Shown here: one piece after another, positions 1-5,433 of the stretch
How positions within the stretch are numbered: position 1 is the first letter of the stretch
Layout: the number at the start of each line of letters is the position of its first letter
Source of the DNA: Acetobacteraceae bacterium
GTDB taxonomy: Bacteria; Pseudomonadota; Alphaproteobacteria; Acetobacterales; Acetobacteraceae
Assembly (NCBI GenBank): GCA_947475475.1
Contig: CANJOG010000096.1
Span: 1-7,138, forward strand
Length of the DNA stretch: 7,138 nucleotides
Reading direction: 5' to 3'
The notes under the pieces: generated by a model
Told to the model about the DNA's origin: nothing
Seen by the model: only the letters and a program-made list of their open reading frames with translations
Databases searched by the model: none
Made by a program: the position numbers and the translations under genes

Positions 1-711
1 ATGAATGCCACGCGCCGCACATTCCTGCTTGGTGGCGCGTAGGATTTCCTCGGGCACGGTATCGGGACCATGCGGCGACAGATGCACGCGCAGCCGCCCG
101 TCCAGCCCGCCATTATGCGTCTCATGCAGCCGCAGCGCCGCGGCAAAATCAGCCGCCACGTCGGCCCCGCCATCGGAGACAATACGGCCATCCTTGGCAT
201 GCCCGATCGCGCCGAGCCGGTTCGGATAGGTCAGGCCAAGCTGGGCGCGGAACCTGAGCTTTTCGGCAAGGCCGGGCCAGTGCGCGGCGCTGCCGAAATA
301 TTCCGCCACGATGGTGGTCGCACCTCCCAGCAGCATGGCGGCGCAATCCCAGGCGGTGATCGCCGCGATATCGTCCGCGCTCAGCGCCTCGGGGCCAAGC
401 ATCTGCACGGGCACGGTCATGTGGTAGAAGGCGCCGTCCTCGAGGATGTCGCAATCCTCTGCCAGGCCGCGCGACCGCGGTGAGGTGCCCGGATGCACAT
501 GGGCATTGATCAGGCCGGGAGCGACAAGGCATCCACCGGCGTCGATCTCCTCGTCACAGCGGCCGTTCCAGCGAGGTTCAACAGCGGCGATCACGCCGTC
601 CGCGATCACCACATCGGCGCGCATCACGCGCGGCGATGTGCCGCCGGTCCACACCGTGCCATCGCGGACGACGACAATCCGCGCGGTACTTGACTGCTCG
701 CCCACGCCCAA
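1..711 (-). CDS. Cytosine-deaminase/AtzA-TrzN-type metal-dependent amidohydrolase, C-terminus beyond window
   Basis: The first 237 codons are present and the gene runs off the left edge in frame. Residues 11-45 form the small beta-domain typical of this superfamily (ARIVVVRDGTVWTGG onward). The metal-binding HxH follows as PGLINAHVHPG, with H71 and H73. LGGATTI is near residue 130 and HLSPHGPDTV near 210, the segment that in this subfamily precedes the next metal-ligand histidine, which should lie just outside the window. Members hydrolyse or deaminate N-heterocycles and other cyclic or amide C-N bonds in the cytoplasm; the substrate here is unknown. I chose TTG at 711 as start because AGGGG lies 7 nt upstream; GTG at 705 is in frame but has poorer spacing. 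No ATG occurs near the N-terminus, so ATG-only gene calling would miss this gene. It diverges from the hpxZ-like gene. Family assignment is firm; function is not. Confidence 0.88.
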   Translation of the reverse strand, partial: MGVGEQSSTARIVVVRDGTVWTGGTSPRVMRADVVIADGVIAAVEPRWNGRCDEEIDAGGCLVAPGLINAHVHPGTSPRSRGLAEDCDILEDGAFYHMTVPVQMLGPEALSADDIAAITAWDCAAMLLGGATTIVAEYFGSAAHWPGLAEKLRFRAQLGLTYPNRLGAIGHAKDGRIVSDGGADVAADFAAALRLHETHNGGLDGRLRVHLSPHGPDTVPEEILRATKQECAARGIH

Positions 712-716
712 CGTGA

Positions 717-725
717 TTCCCCTCT
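717..725 (-). promoter_or_regulatory. Ribosome binding site deciding a TTG start
   Basis: On the minus strand AGAGGGGAA sits with its AGGGG core 7 nt before TTG at 711. This is the only good Shine-Dalgarno match near the N-terminus of the amidohydrolase, so it favours TTG over the in-frame GTG two codons downstream. Confidence 0.6.
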
Positions 726-768
726 GGCGGCACGATCCGCGCCACTGTCGGGGAGATTGCGGAGTCTT

Positions 769-782
769 GGTCAAGCGGTCAA
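769..782. promoter_or_regulatory. Tandem GGTCAA repeat in divergent intergenic region; possible operator or -35 elements
   Basis: The 107 nt between the divergent amidohydrolase and hpxZ-like genes (712-818) contain GGTCAA twice, at 769-774 and 777-782, separated by GC, so the unit repeats every 8 nt. On the minus strand each copy reads TTGACC, a good match to a sigma-70 -35 hexamer, pointing towards the amidohydrolase. At 17-nt spacing I see only poor -10 candidates (CAATCT after the first copy). It may be a promoter element, a regulator half-site pair, or chance. Nothing else notable was seen in this intergenic stretch apart from the two ribosome binding sites. Confidence 0.3.
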
Positions 783-818
783 TGCTGCGTTGCGGAAAAG
801 CATGAGGAGACAAACGAG

Positions 819-1193
819 ATGGAGATCAACCTGCCGGAGGTCGTGGCGGAGGTGCGCGCGGTATTCGAGCGCTATGAGGTGGCGCTGCTGTCCAATGACG
901 TTCCTGTCCTGGACGAACTGTTCTGGAACTCGCCGCAGACGGTGCGCTACGGGATCGGCGAGAACCTTATCGGCTGGGAGGCGATTGCTGCCTTTCGGGC
1001 TGCACGCACTCTGGGCGCCTTCACCCGCGACCTGATCGATACCGTCATCACAACCTATGGGCGGGATTTCGCGACCGCCAACACCTGCTATCGCCGGCCC
1101 GGCCAGGACACCATCGGCCGGGAATCCAAAACATTGCTCCGGACGCCGCAAGGCTGGCGCATCACCGCCGCCCATGTCAGCGTGATGCGATAG
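819..1193 (+). CDS. hpxZ: HpxZ-like protein (DUF3225, NTF2/SnoaL-like fold)
   Basis: This is a complete 124-residue cytoplasmic protein of normal length for the HpxZ/DUF3225 family. Recognisable family features are the N-terminal MEINLPEVVAEV helix, ALLSNDVPVLDELFW near residues 24-38, TVRYGIGENLIGW near 46-58, FRAART near 64-69, TTYGRDFATA near 83-92, and a C-terminal RTPQGWRITAAHVSVM typical of NTF2-like folds. HpxZ is encoded with oxalurate (purine) catabolism genes in Klebsiella beside an AtzG-like and an AtzE-like amidase; its biochemical role is not settled. Here it lies alone on the plus strand, tail to tail with the ABC permease gene (17 nt between stops) and divergent from the amidohydrolase. 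GAGGAG at 804-809, 9 nt before ATG, supports the start. Family call is strong; involvement in oxalurate breakdown is inference. Confidence 0.85.
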   Translation: MEINLPEVVAEVRAVFERYEVALLSNDVPVLDELFWNSPQTVRYGIGENLIGWEAIAAFRAARTLGAFTRDLIDTVITTYGRDFATANTCYRRPGQDTIGRESKTLLRTPQGWRITAAHVSVMR

Positions 1194-1210
1194 CTGCAAG
1201 CTGCGTCGGG

Positions 1211-1978
1211 CTATTCTCCCACCGCTTTGCGCTGCCAGGGCAAAATCACCCGCCGCAGCGCGGCGATGGCGAGATAGAGGATGAAGCCCATCAAGGTGAG
1301 CAACATGATGATGGCGAACAGCCTATCAGTCTGAAACGCATTCATTGTCGCGACGGCGAAATAGCCAAGTCCGTCGCTGCCACCGAGATACTCGCCCACG
1401 ACGGCGCCGATTGTCGCCAACACCACCGCCATTTCCATACCGGCGAGGATGGCGGGCATCGCGCTCGGCAATTGTAATTGCCAGAAGCGCTGCCAGCGCG
1501 TTGCACGCAGCGCCTGGAACACATCGTCGTGCCCTGGATCGACCGAGCGTAGGCCGAGCAGCGTATTTGTCATGATCGGGAAAAAGGCGATCACCGCCGA
1601 GACGACCACTTTGGAGGTCGGGCCAAAGCCGAACCACAACACAAAGAGCGGCACCAGCGCCACTTTCGGCACAATCTGGCTGGCGACGACAAATGGATGC
1701 ACCGCGCGCTCCAGCAGCAGGGAACTCGCGATCAACCAGCCCAGCACCACGCCGACCACCAGGGCGATTCCGAAACCGGCCAGGGTTTCGCCAAGCGTGT
1801 AGCTCAGATGGTTCCAGGTTGGCGCCTCGCCCATCACTTCGACAAAGGCGCGCAGAACCTGCAGGGGCGTCGGCAGCAGCAGCGGCGAAATGCCGGATGT
1901 CGCGCAATAGATTTGCCAAAGTGCGAGAAACAGCACGACGCCGATTGGGCCGGGCAGCAGGCGCGCCGCGCCGCTCAC
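1211..1978 (-). CDS. ABC transporter permease, NitT/TauT (SsuC/TauC) type
   Basis: This 255-residue inner-membrane protein is the usual length for the family. Hydrophobic segments are visible near residues 10-27, 66-88, 95-118, 122-142, 180-200 and 218-241, consistent with the six-helix binding-protein-dependent permease. The cytoplasmic coupling (EAA-type) loop lies near 156-181 (ALRATRWQRFWQLQLPSA), followed by GAVVGEYLGGSDGLGY at 191-206, a hallmark of nitrate/sulfonate/taurine-type importers. It would dimerise to form the channel and pair with the ATPase encoded just upstream. Start is GTG at 1978, inside a GTGA overlap with the ATPase stop, implying translational coupling. It is the last gene of the leftward unit, and I see no clear hairpin-plus-U-tract terminator after it. 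Substrate cannot be inferred from the permease. Confidence 0.93.
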   Translation of the reverse strand: MSGAARLLPGPIGVVLFLALWQIYCATSGISPLLLPTPLQVLRAFVEVMGEAPTWNHLSYTLGETLAGFGIALVVGVVLGWLIASSLLLERAVHPFVVASQIVPKVALVPLFVLWFGFGPTSKVVVSAVIAFFPIMTNTLLGLRSVDPGHDDVFQALRATRWQRFWQLQLPSAMPAILAGMEMAVVLATIGAVVGEYLGGSDGLGYFAVATMNAFQTDRLFAIIMLLTLMGFILYLAIAALRRVILPWQRKAVGE

Positions 1979-2730
1979 GACGTCTCTCCCAGCCGCGCGC
2001 GCAATTCGCTGGCAATCGCCTGGAATTCCACCGTGCCTTCCAGTGCGGGGTCGCGTGGCCTGGGAAAAGGCACCTTTACCACTGCCTGAATGCGGCCGGG
2101 CCGTGGCGACATCAGCACAATCCGATCCGCCAGCATCACCGCTTCAGAGATGGAATGCGTCACCAGCACCACCGTCGCCCCGCGCGCCAGCCATAGCCGC
2201 TCCAGTTCCTGATTGAGTCGCGTGCGCGTCAATGCATCCAGTGCGCCAAATGGTTCGTCCATCAGCAACAAGGCCGGATCGTCGGCCAGCGCCCGCGCAA
2301 TGGCGCCGCGCTGCTGCATGCCGCCGGAAAGTTCACGCGGCCAGCTGCGTTCAAAACCTGCCAGACCCACCTGGGCGCAGAGCTCACGCGCACGGGTCAG
2401 ACGCTTGGCCCGCCCCTCGTGCTTGAGCTTCAGCGGTAGCGCTACATTCTCTTCAACGCTCAGCCAGGGCAACAGATTAGCCGCCTGAAAGACAAAGCCG
2501 ATATTCTGCCGTCCATCGGCGCCCGGCTTCAGGCCCAACGTTCCGGCGCTTGGCGCCAGCAGGCCGCCAAGAATACGCAGCAATGTCGTCTTGCCACATC
2601 CCGATGGCCCAATCAGCACAATGAATTCGCCGGCGCCGATCGTCAGGTCGACCGGCGCCAACGCTTCCACAATACCGCTGCGGCTCGCGTAGCTTTTGCC
2701 TATTCCCTGGCAGGCGACGGCAACACTCAC
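1975..2730 (-). CDS. ABC transporter ATP-binding protein, NitT/TauT (SsuB/TauB) type
   Basis: This 251-residue cytoplasmic ATPase has all nucleotide-binding motifs intact: Walker A GPSGCGKTT (41-49), Q-loop glutamine Q82 in FQAANLLPW, signature LSGGMQQ (134-140), Walker B LLLMDEP (154-160) with D-loop GALD following, and H-loop histidine H192 in VTHSISEA. The MDEPFGALD and THSISEAVMLADRI stretches are characteristic of the nitrate/sulfonate/taurine group. It energises import with the permease downstream and the binding protein upstream. Start is GTG at 2730, with GTGA overlapping the binding-protein stop; its own stop overlaps the permease GTG. The 4-nt overlaps on both sides suggest coupled translation and fixed stoichiometry. 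Family call is certain; substrate unknown. Confidence 0.96.
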   Translation of the reverse strand: MSVAVACQGIGKSYASRSGIVEALAPVDLTIGAGEFIVLIGPSGCGKTTLLRILGGLLAPSAGTLGLKPGADGRQNIGFVFQAANLLPWLSVEENVALPLKLKHEGRAKRLTRARELCAQVGLAGFERSWPRELSGGMQQRGAIARALADDPALLLMDEPFGALDALTRTRLNQELERLWLARGATVVLVTHSISEAVMLADRIVLMSPRPGRIQAVVKVPFPRPRDPALEGTVEFQAIASELRARLGETS

Positions 2731-3734
2731 AGTTGGTCGGAAAACGCCGTTGTGAAGGCGCGCGACGGATCGCCTGCGTTGGCGAGCCCGGCTGCCTGCA
2801 TTTCCTGCCAGCCCCGCTGCCAGGCTTCGGGGATGATGCGCACGATATTGTCCTTGCCGCGCGCCTCCCAGAGTTCTTCCTCGGCGCGTACCGTGGTTAC
2901 CACCGCTGGGGGATTTTTCAGATCGGCGAGATTGAAAGGCTGCATCGCCTTCAACATCATCTCGCCACTCGCATCGGCGGCGATCGCCTGCATGGCGGCG
3001 CGGATGCCACGCAGATAGGCCAGGATCTGCGGACCATTCTTGGCGATCCCCTCGTCGGAGGCGACATAGACCTGACCTGGGATGGACGCGAACGGGTCAA
3101 TATCCAGCACAAAAATCGGCTCATTGCGCGCGCGCAGCTGGATGGCGACGCCGGTATCGGCGATGAAGGCGTCCAGCCGCTTCAATTTCACCAGATCGAA
3201 TGCACCCGGCGAATTTCCGACCACCTGACGCTTCACCGATTCCTTCTTCGTCCCCACGCGGGCCAGCATGATGTCGAGATAATTCTCCGTGCCGCCACCG
3301 GCCGAGACGATCCCGACAGTCTTGCCTTCCAGATCGGCCGGTCCCTTGACCGGTGCATCGGCGGCGCTGATCACCTTGAAGGTGGTGGTATGCGCAATCG
3401 TGCCGACCGCCCGCACCGGTGCGCCAACGCCGGAGACGGCGCGCACCACATCAATGCCCCCTGTGCGCGCAACCAGCGCCTGCCCCGCAACCACCTGCTG
3501 GATCGCTGCGGCCGAGCCATTGCCGCCGACAATGCGGACGCGGATGCCATTCTTTTCAAAGAACCCGCCGCCAACCCCGACATAATCGGGTGCATAGGCC
3601 GGGATCTGGCCAAATGGCGTGAGAAAGACGACCTCTGGCAAACCCTGCGCGAGGACATGGCGCGCGGAGCCGGCGAGCGGGGCTGCACAGGCAGCGCCGA
3701 GCAGGGCGCGTCGGGAAAACACGGCGTTGGGCAT
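2727..3734 (-). CDS. ABC transporter substrate-binding protein (NMT1/THI5-like, SsuA/TauA type) with Tat-like signal
   Basis: This 335-residue protein begins with a twin-arginine leader: SRRALLGAA with the Arg pair at 8-9, a hydrophobic stretch to about 22, and a V-L-A cleavage motif at 27-29. The mature protein (about 306 residues) would be periplasmic. The mature N-terminus (EVVFLTPFG, then a GGGFFEKNGI segment), the GGNGSAAAIQQVVAGQA segment and LEGKTVGIVSAGGGTENYLDIML are typical of NMT1/THI5-like receptors for nitrate, sulfonates, taurine or pyrimidines. The ligand is unknown. I chose ATG at 3734, not the in-frame ATG at 3809, because AAGGAGA lies 7 nt before it and the Tat leader then begins at the N-terminus. 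The 75-nt gap after the amidase gene makes this the start of the transporter block. Its stop overlaps the ATPase GTG. Confidence 0.92.
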   Translation of the reverse strand: MPNAVFSRRALLGAACAAPLAGSARHVLAQGLPEVVFLTPFGQIPAYAPDYVGVGGGFFEKNGIRVRIVGGNGSAAAIQQVVAGQALVARTGGIDVVRAVSGVGAPVRAVGTIAHTTTFKVISAADAPVKGPADLEGKTVGIVSAGGGTENYLDIMLARVGTKKESVKRQVVGNSPGAFDLVKLKRLDAFIADTGVAIQLRARNEPIFVLDIDPFASIPGQVYVASDEGIAKNGPQILAYLRGIRAAMQAIAADASGEMMLKAMQPFNLADLKNPPAVVTTVRAEEELWEARGKDNIVRIIPEAWQRGWQEMQAAGLANAGDPSRAFTTAFSDQL

Positions 3735-3741
3735 CGTGCAG

Positions 3742-3748
3742 TCTCCTT
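3742..3748 (-). promoter_or_regulatory. Strong ribosome binding site of the transporter block
   Basis: AAGGAGA on the minus strand lies 7 nt before ATG at 3734. It fixes the binding-protein start at the Tat leader and excludes an in-frame ATG 75 nt further upstream, which directly abuts the amidase stop. No convincing separate promoter was seen in 3735-3809. Confidence 0.75.
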
Positions 3749-3809
3749 CGTGTGTGTAATTCCGGTGGTCCGGCCGCCGCGATGGCGAGCCGTAATCCGG
3801 ATGCGGCAT

Positions 3810-5162
3810 TCAGGCGGCAAATCCAGGCCAGAGATCCAGCTTCTCCCATTCTGCCTGCAACGCAAGCGCGGAAGCGAAAATCTGCGCTTCTTTATTGGGC
3901 CGGCCGATCAATTGCATGCCGATGGGCAGCCCGTTGGTGGAAATCCCAAACGGCACGGACAGGGCGGGAAAGCCGAAATACGAGGCCGGCTGCGTGTACT
4001 GCGCCAGCAATGCCACGGTGCGCCAGGCCTGCGCGTCGGCGGCATCGGCGATGGCGGCGTAGCGAGGCGGCAGCACCGGACAGGTCGGAGTCAGCAACAC
4101 GTCGGCGTGCGAAAAATTCCGCGTCACAGCGGCACTCCGCAAAACACCGCGCAGGCGCTGCGCATCGACATAATCAGTCGCGAAAACCCCCTCGCCGCCG
4201 GAGATGAAGCGCCTTACCGCAAGCGGGTAGTTCTCAGGCCGTGCCCGCAGCGCCAGTCTATGCACGGACGCGGCCTCACTGCGCATGATCAGCCGGGTGA
4301 GCGTGCGGATTTCCTGCGTTTCCACCACATCGACGTCGATGACGCGGTACCCCGCTGCCTCCATCACGCGCGCCGCACGCTCCCACGCTTGCACAACTTC
4401 CGGCACGGCGTGGTCGCCGTAATAGCTGCGGGGCACCCCGATCACCGGCCGCGTAGTGGCTCCTTGCATGGGACCGCCCATCGCCTCGAACACCAGCGCG
4501 CAGTCCTGCGCCGTGCGTGTCAGCAATCCCACCGTGTCGAGCGACCAGGCAAGGGGAAACACACCGTCCGTTGGAATGGCGCCATGGGTTGGCTTGAGCC
4601 CGACGGCGCCGCAGAAACTCGCCGGCAACCGGCAGGAGGCGCCTGAATCCGTCCCCAGCGACGCATGTGCCACGCCGGCCGCGACCAGCGCGCCGGAACC
4701 CGACGACGACGCGCCGGTGCAGTATGCCGGGTTCCACGGATTGCCGACGTCGCCCATGAATTCATTTGTCCCGGTCGTGCCAAGGGCAAACTCCGCGAGG
4801 TTGGCGGCGCCAAGTTCGACTGTCCCGGCCTCCTCCAGGCGCGCCAGGACAGGCGCCGGAGGCAGATCCTTGGTGCCGGTGGATGCGCTGACCCCGCAAC
4901 TCGGCTGGCGTGCTGGGCGGGCGAACAGGTCCTTGTGCGCCATCGGCACGCCCCAGAGCGGGGACGGGCCAGGTCCGGCGCGATCCAGCGCATCGGCGCG
5001 AGTTCGTGCGGCCTCTGGCCAGATTTCCGTGAAGAGGTTGAGTGCCGGCCCGAGCCGCTCCGCCCGTGCCAGCATCGCCTCTGTCACCTGCCGCACCGTG
5101 ACGCCGTCGCGCAGCGCCGCGGCGAGGCCGCGAATATCGAGGCGGTGCAGCTTCGCGCTCAT
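3810..5162 (-). CDS. Amidase-signature family hydrolase (AtzE/GatA-like)
   Basis: This 450-residue protein is typical in length for the family. The Ser-cisSer-Lys triad is intact: K77 in GVPMAHKDLF, cis-Ser S152 in TGASSSGSG, and nucleophile S176 in GTDSGASCRLPASFCG. The 75- and 24-residue spacings equal those of characterised amidase-signature enzymes such as FAAH (K142, S217, S241). GLKPTHGAIPTDGVFPLAWS (188-207) and GFPALSVPFG (397-406) are further family landmarks. It should hydrolyse an amide or ureide C-N bond, releasing ammonia or an amine, in the cytoplasm. Two loops depart slightly from consensus (GAS for GGS at the nucleophile, SSSGS for SSGGS). ATG at 5162 overlaps the stop of a small AtzG/GatC-like gene, suggesting a two-subunit enzyme like AtzE-AtzG. 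Absence of gatB, and a catabolic setting, argue against a tRNA amidotransferase role. Substrate unknown. Confidence 0.92.
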   Translation of the reverse strand: MSAKLHRLDIRGLAAALRDGVTVRQVTEAMLARAERLGPALNLFTEIWPEAARTRADALDRAGPGPSPLWGVPMAHKDLFARPARQPSCGVSASTGTKDLPPAPVLARLEEAGTVELGAANLAEFALGTTGTNEFMGDVGNPWNPAYCTGASSSGSGALVAAGVAHASLGTDSGASCRLPASFCGAVGLKPTHGAIPTDGVFPLAWSLDTVGLLTRTAQDCALVFEAMGGPMQGATTRPVIGVPRSYYGDHAVPEVVQAWERAARVMEAAGYRVIDVDVVETQEIRTLTRLIMRSEAASVHRLALRARPENYPLAVRRFISGGEGVFATDYVDAQRLRGVLRSAAVTRNFSHADVLLTPTCPVLPPRYAAIADAADAQAWRTVALLAQYTQPASYFGFPALSVPFGISTNGLPIGMQLIGRPNKEAQIFASALALQAEWEKLDLWPGFAA

Positions 5163-5371
5163 GCCGCGCCGGAAGTACGGTCAAACGCGCCCGGCGCATC
5201 CGCAGGCCCAAGCAGCGCACGCAACCCAGCGACCTCGCGCGCCAGCAGGCTGGATTCCGTCACCGCACCATCAATCTCCGCGCTGCTGGCAGCCGGACCG
5301 AGACGCGCGGTCAACAGCAGGCGCAGCGCCTGCTCCAGTTCCTGTTCTTGTTCTGGTACTTGCGCCGTCAT
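5159..5371 (-). CDS. Small AtzG/HpxX/GatC-like amidase partner (putative)
   Basis: This is a 70-residue, mostly helical, acidic-rich protein. The N-terminal third is Glu/Gln-rich (VPEQEQELEQAL), followed by a SSLLAREVAGLRALLG helix near 40-55 and a short Pro/Gly tail (ADAPGAFDR) resembling the C-terminal anchor of AtzG/DUF4089 and GatC proteins. No signal peptide or membrane segment is visible. AtzG binds and stabilises the amidase AtzE, and GatC does the same for GatA. Position directly upstream of an amidase gene, with an ATGA overlap, is the strongest evidence. ATG at 5371 is chosen because GGAGG lies 9 nt upstream; an in-frame TTG at 5428 would add 19 residues but has no evident ribosome site. 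Existence as a gene is likely; family membership rests on length, context and weak similarity. Confidence 0.6.
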   Translation of the reverse strand: MTAQVPEQEQELEQALRLLLTARLGPAASSAEIDGAVTESSLLAREVAGLRALLGPADAPGAFDRTSGAA

Positions 5372-5380
5372 TGCGCGGAG

Positions 5381-5385
5381 CCTCC
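5381..5385 (-). promoter_or_regulatory. Ribosome binding site of small amidase-partner gene
   Basis: GGAGG on the minus strand is 9 nt before ATG at 5371, in the 62-nt gap after the ligase gene. It supports a real 70-codon gene and the ATG start over the upstream TTG. Confidence 0.65.
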
Positions 5386-5433
5386 GAATGGATGCGTCAT
5401 TCTGCACATGCGGGCCGCGGGCCGGCAAGCTGA

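Noticed and set aside
149..532. A 127-codon minus-strand frame inside the left amidohydrolase region.
   Set aside because: It is an Arg-rich shadow in a different frame from the amidohydrolase, whose HxH and downstream motifs are clear.
1194..1210. Possible bidirectional terminator between the convergent hpxZ-like and permease genes.
   Set aside because: The 17-nt gap has a partial GCTGC repeat but no stable inverted repeat or U-tract, so I cannot support a terminator.
3735..3809. Upstream in-frame ATG at 3809 extending the binding protein by 25 residues.
   Set aside because: It would bury the Tat leader internally and lacks a Shine-Dalgarno, whereas ATG at 3734 has AAGGAGA at 7 nt.
2733..4646. 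A 637-codon open frame on the plus strand, the longest in the window.
   Set aside because: It lies wholly antisense to the binding-protein and amidase genes, both of which have clear family motifs and sensible overlaps. Its translation is His/Arg-rich with no recognisable domain, as expected for an antisense frame in GC-rich DNA.
3810..5371. GatA-GatC of a tRNA-dependent amidotransferase.
   Set aside because: There is no gatB in the window, the neighbours are a transporter and catabolic enzymes, and the small gene fits an AtzG-like partner at least as well.
5376..5386. Small inverted repeat CGGAG-C-CTCCG overlapping the Shine-Dalgarno of the small gene.
   Set aside because: A 1-nt centre cannot form a full hairpin and the arms are short; expected by chance around a GGAGG in GC-rich DNA.
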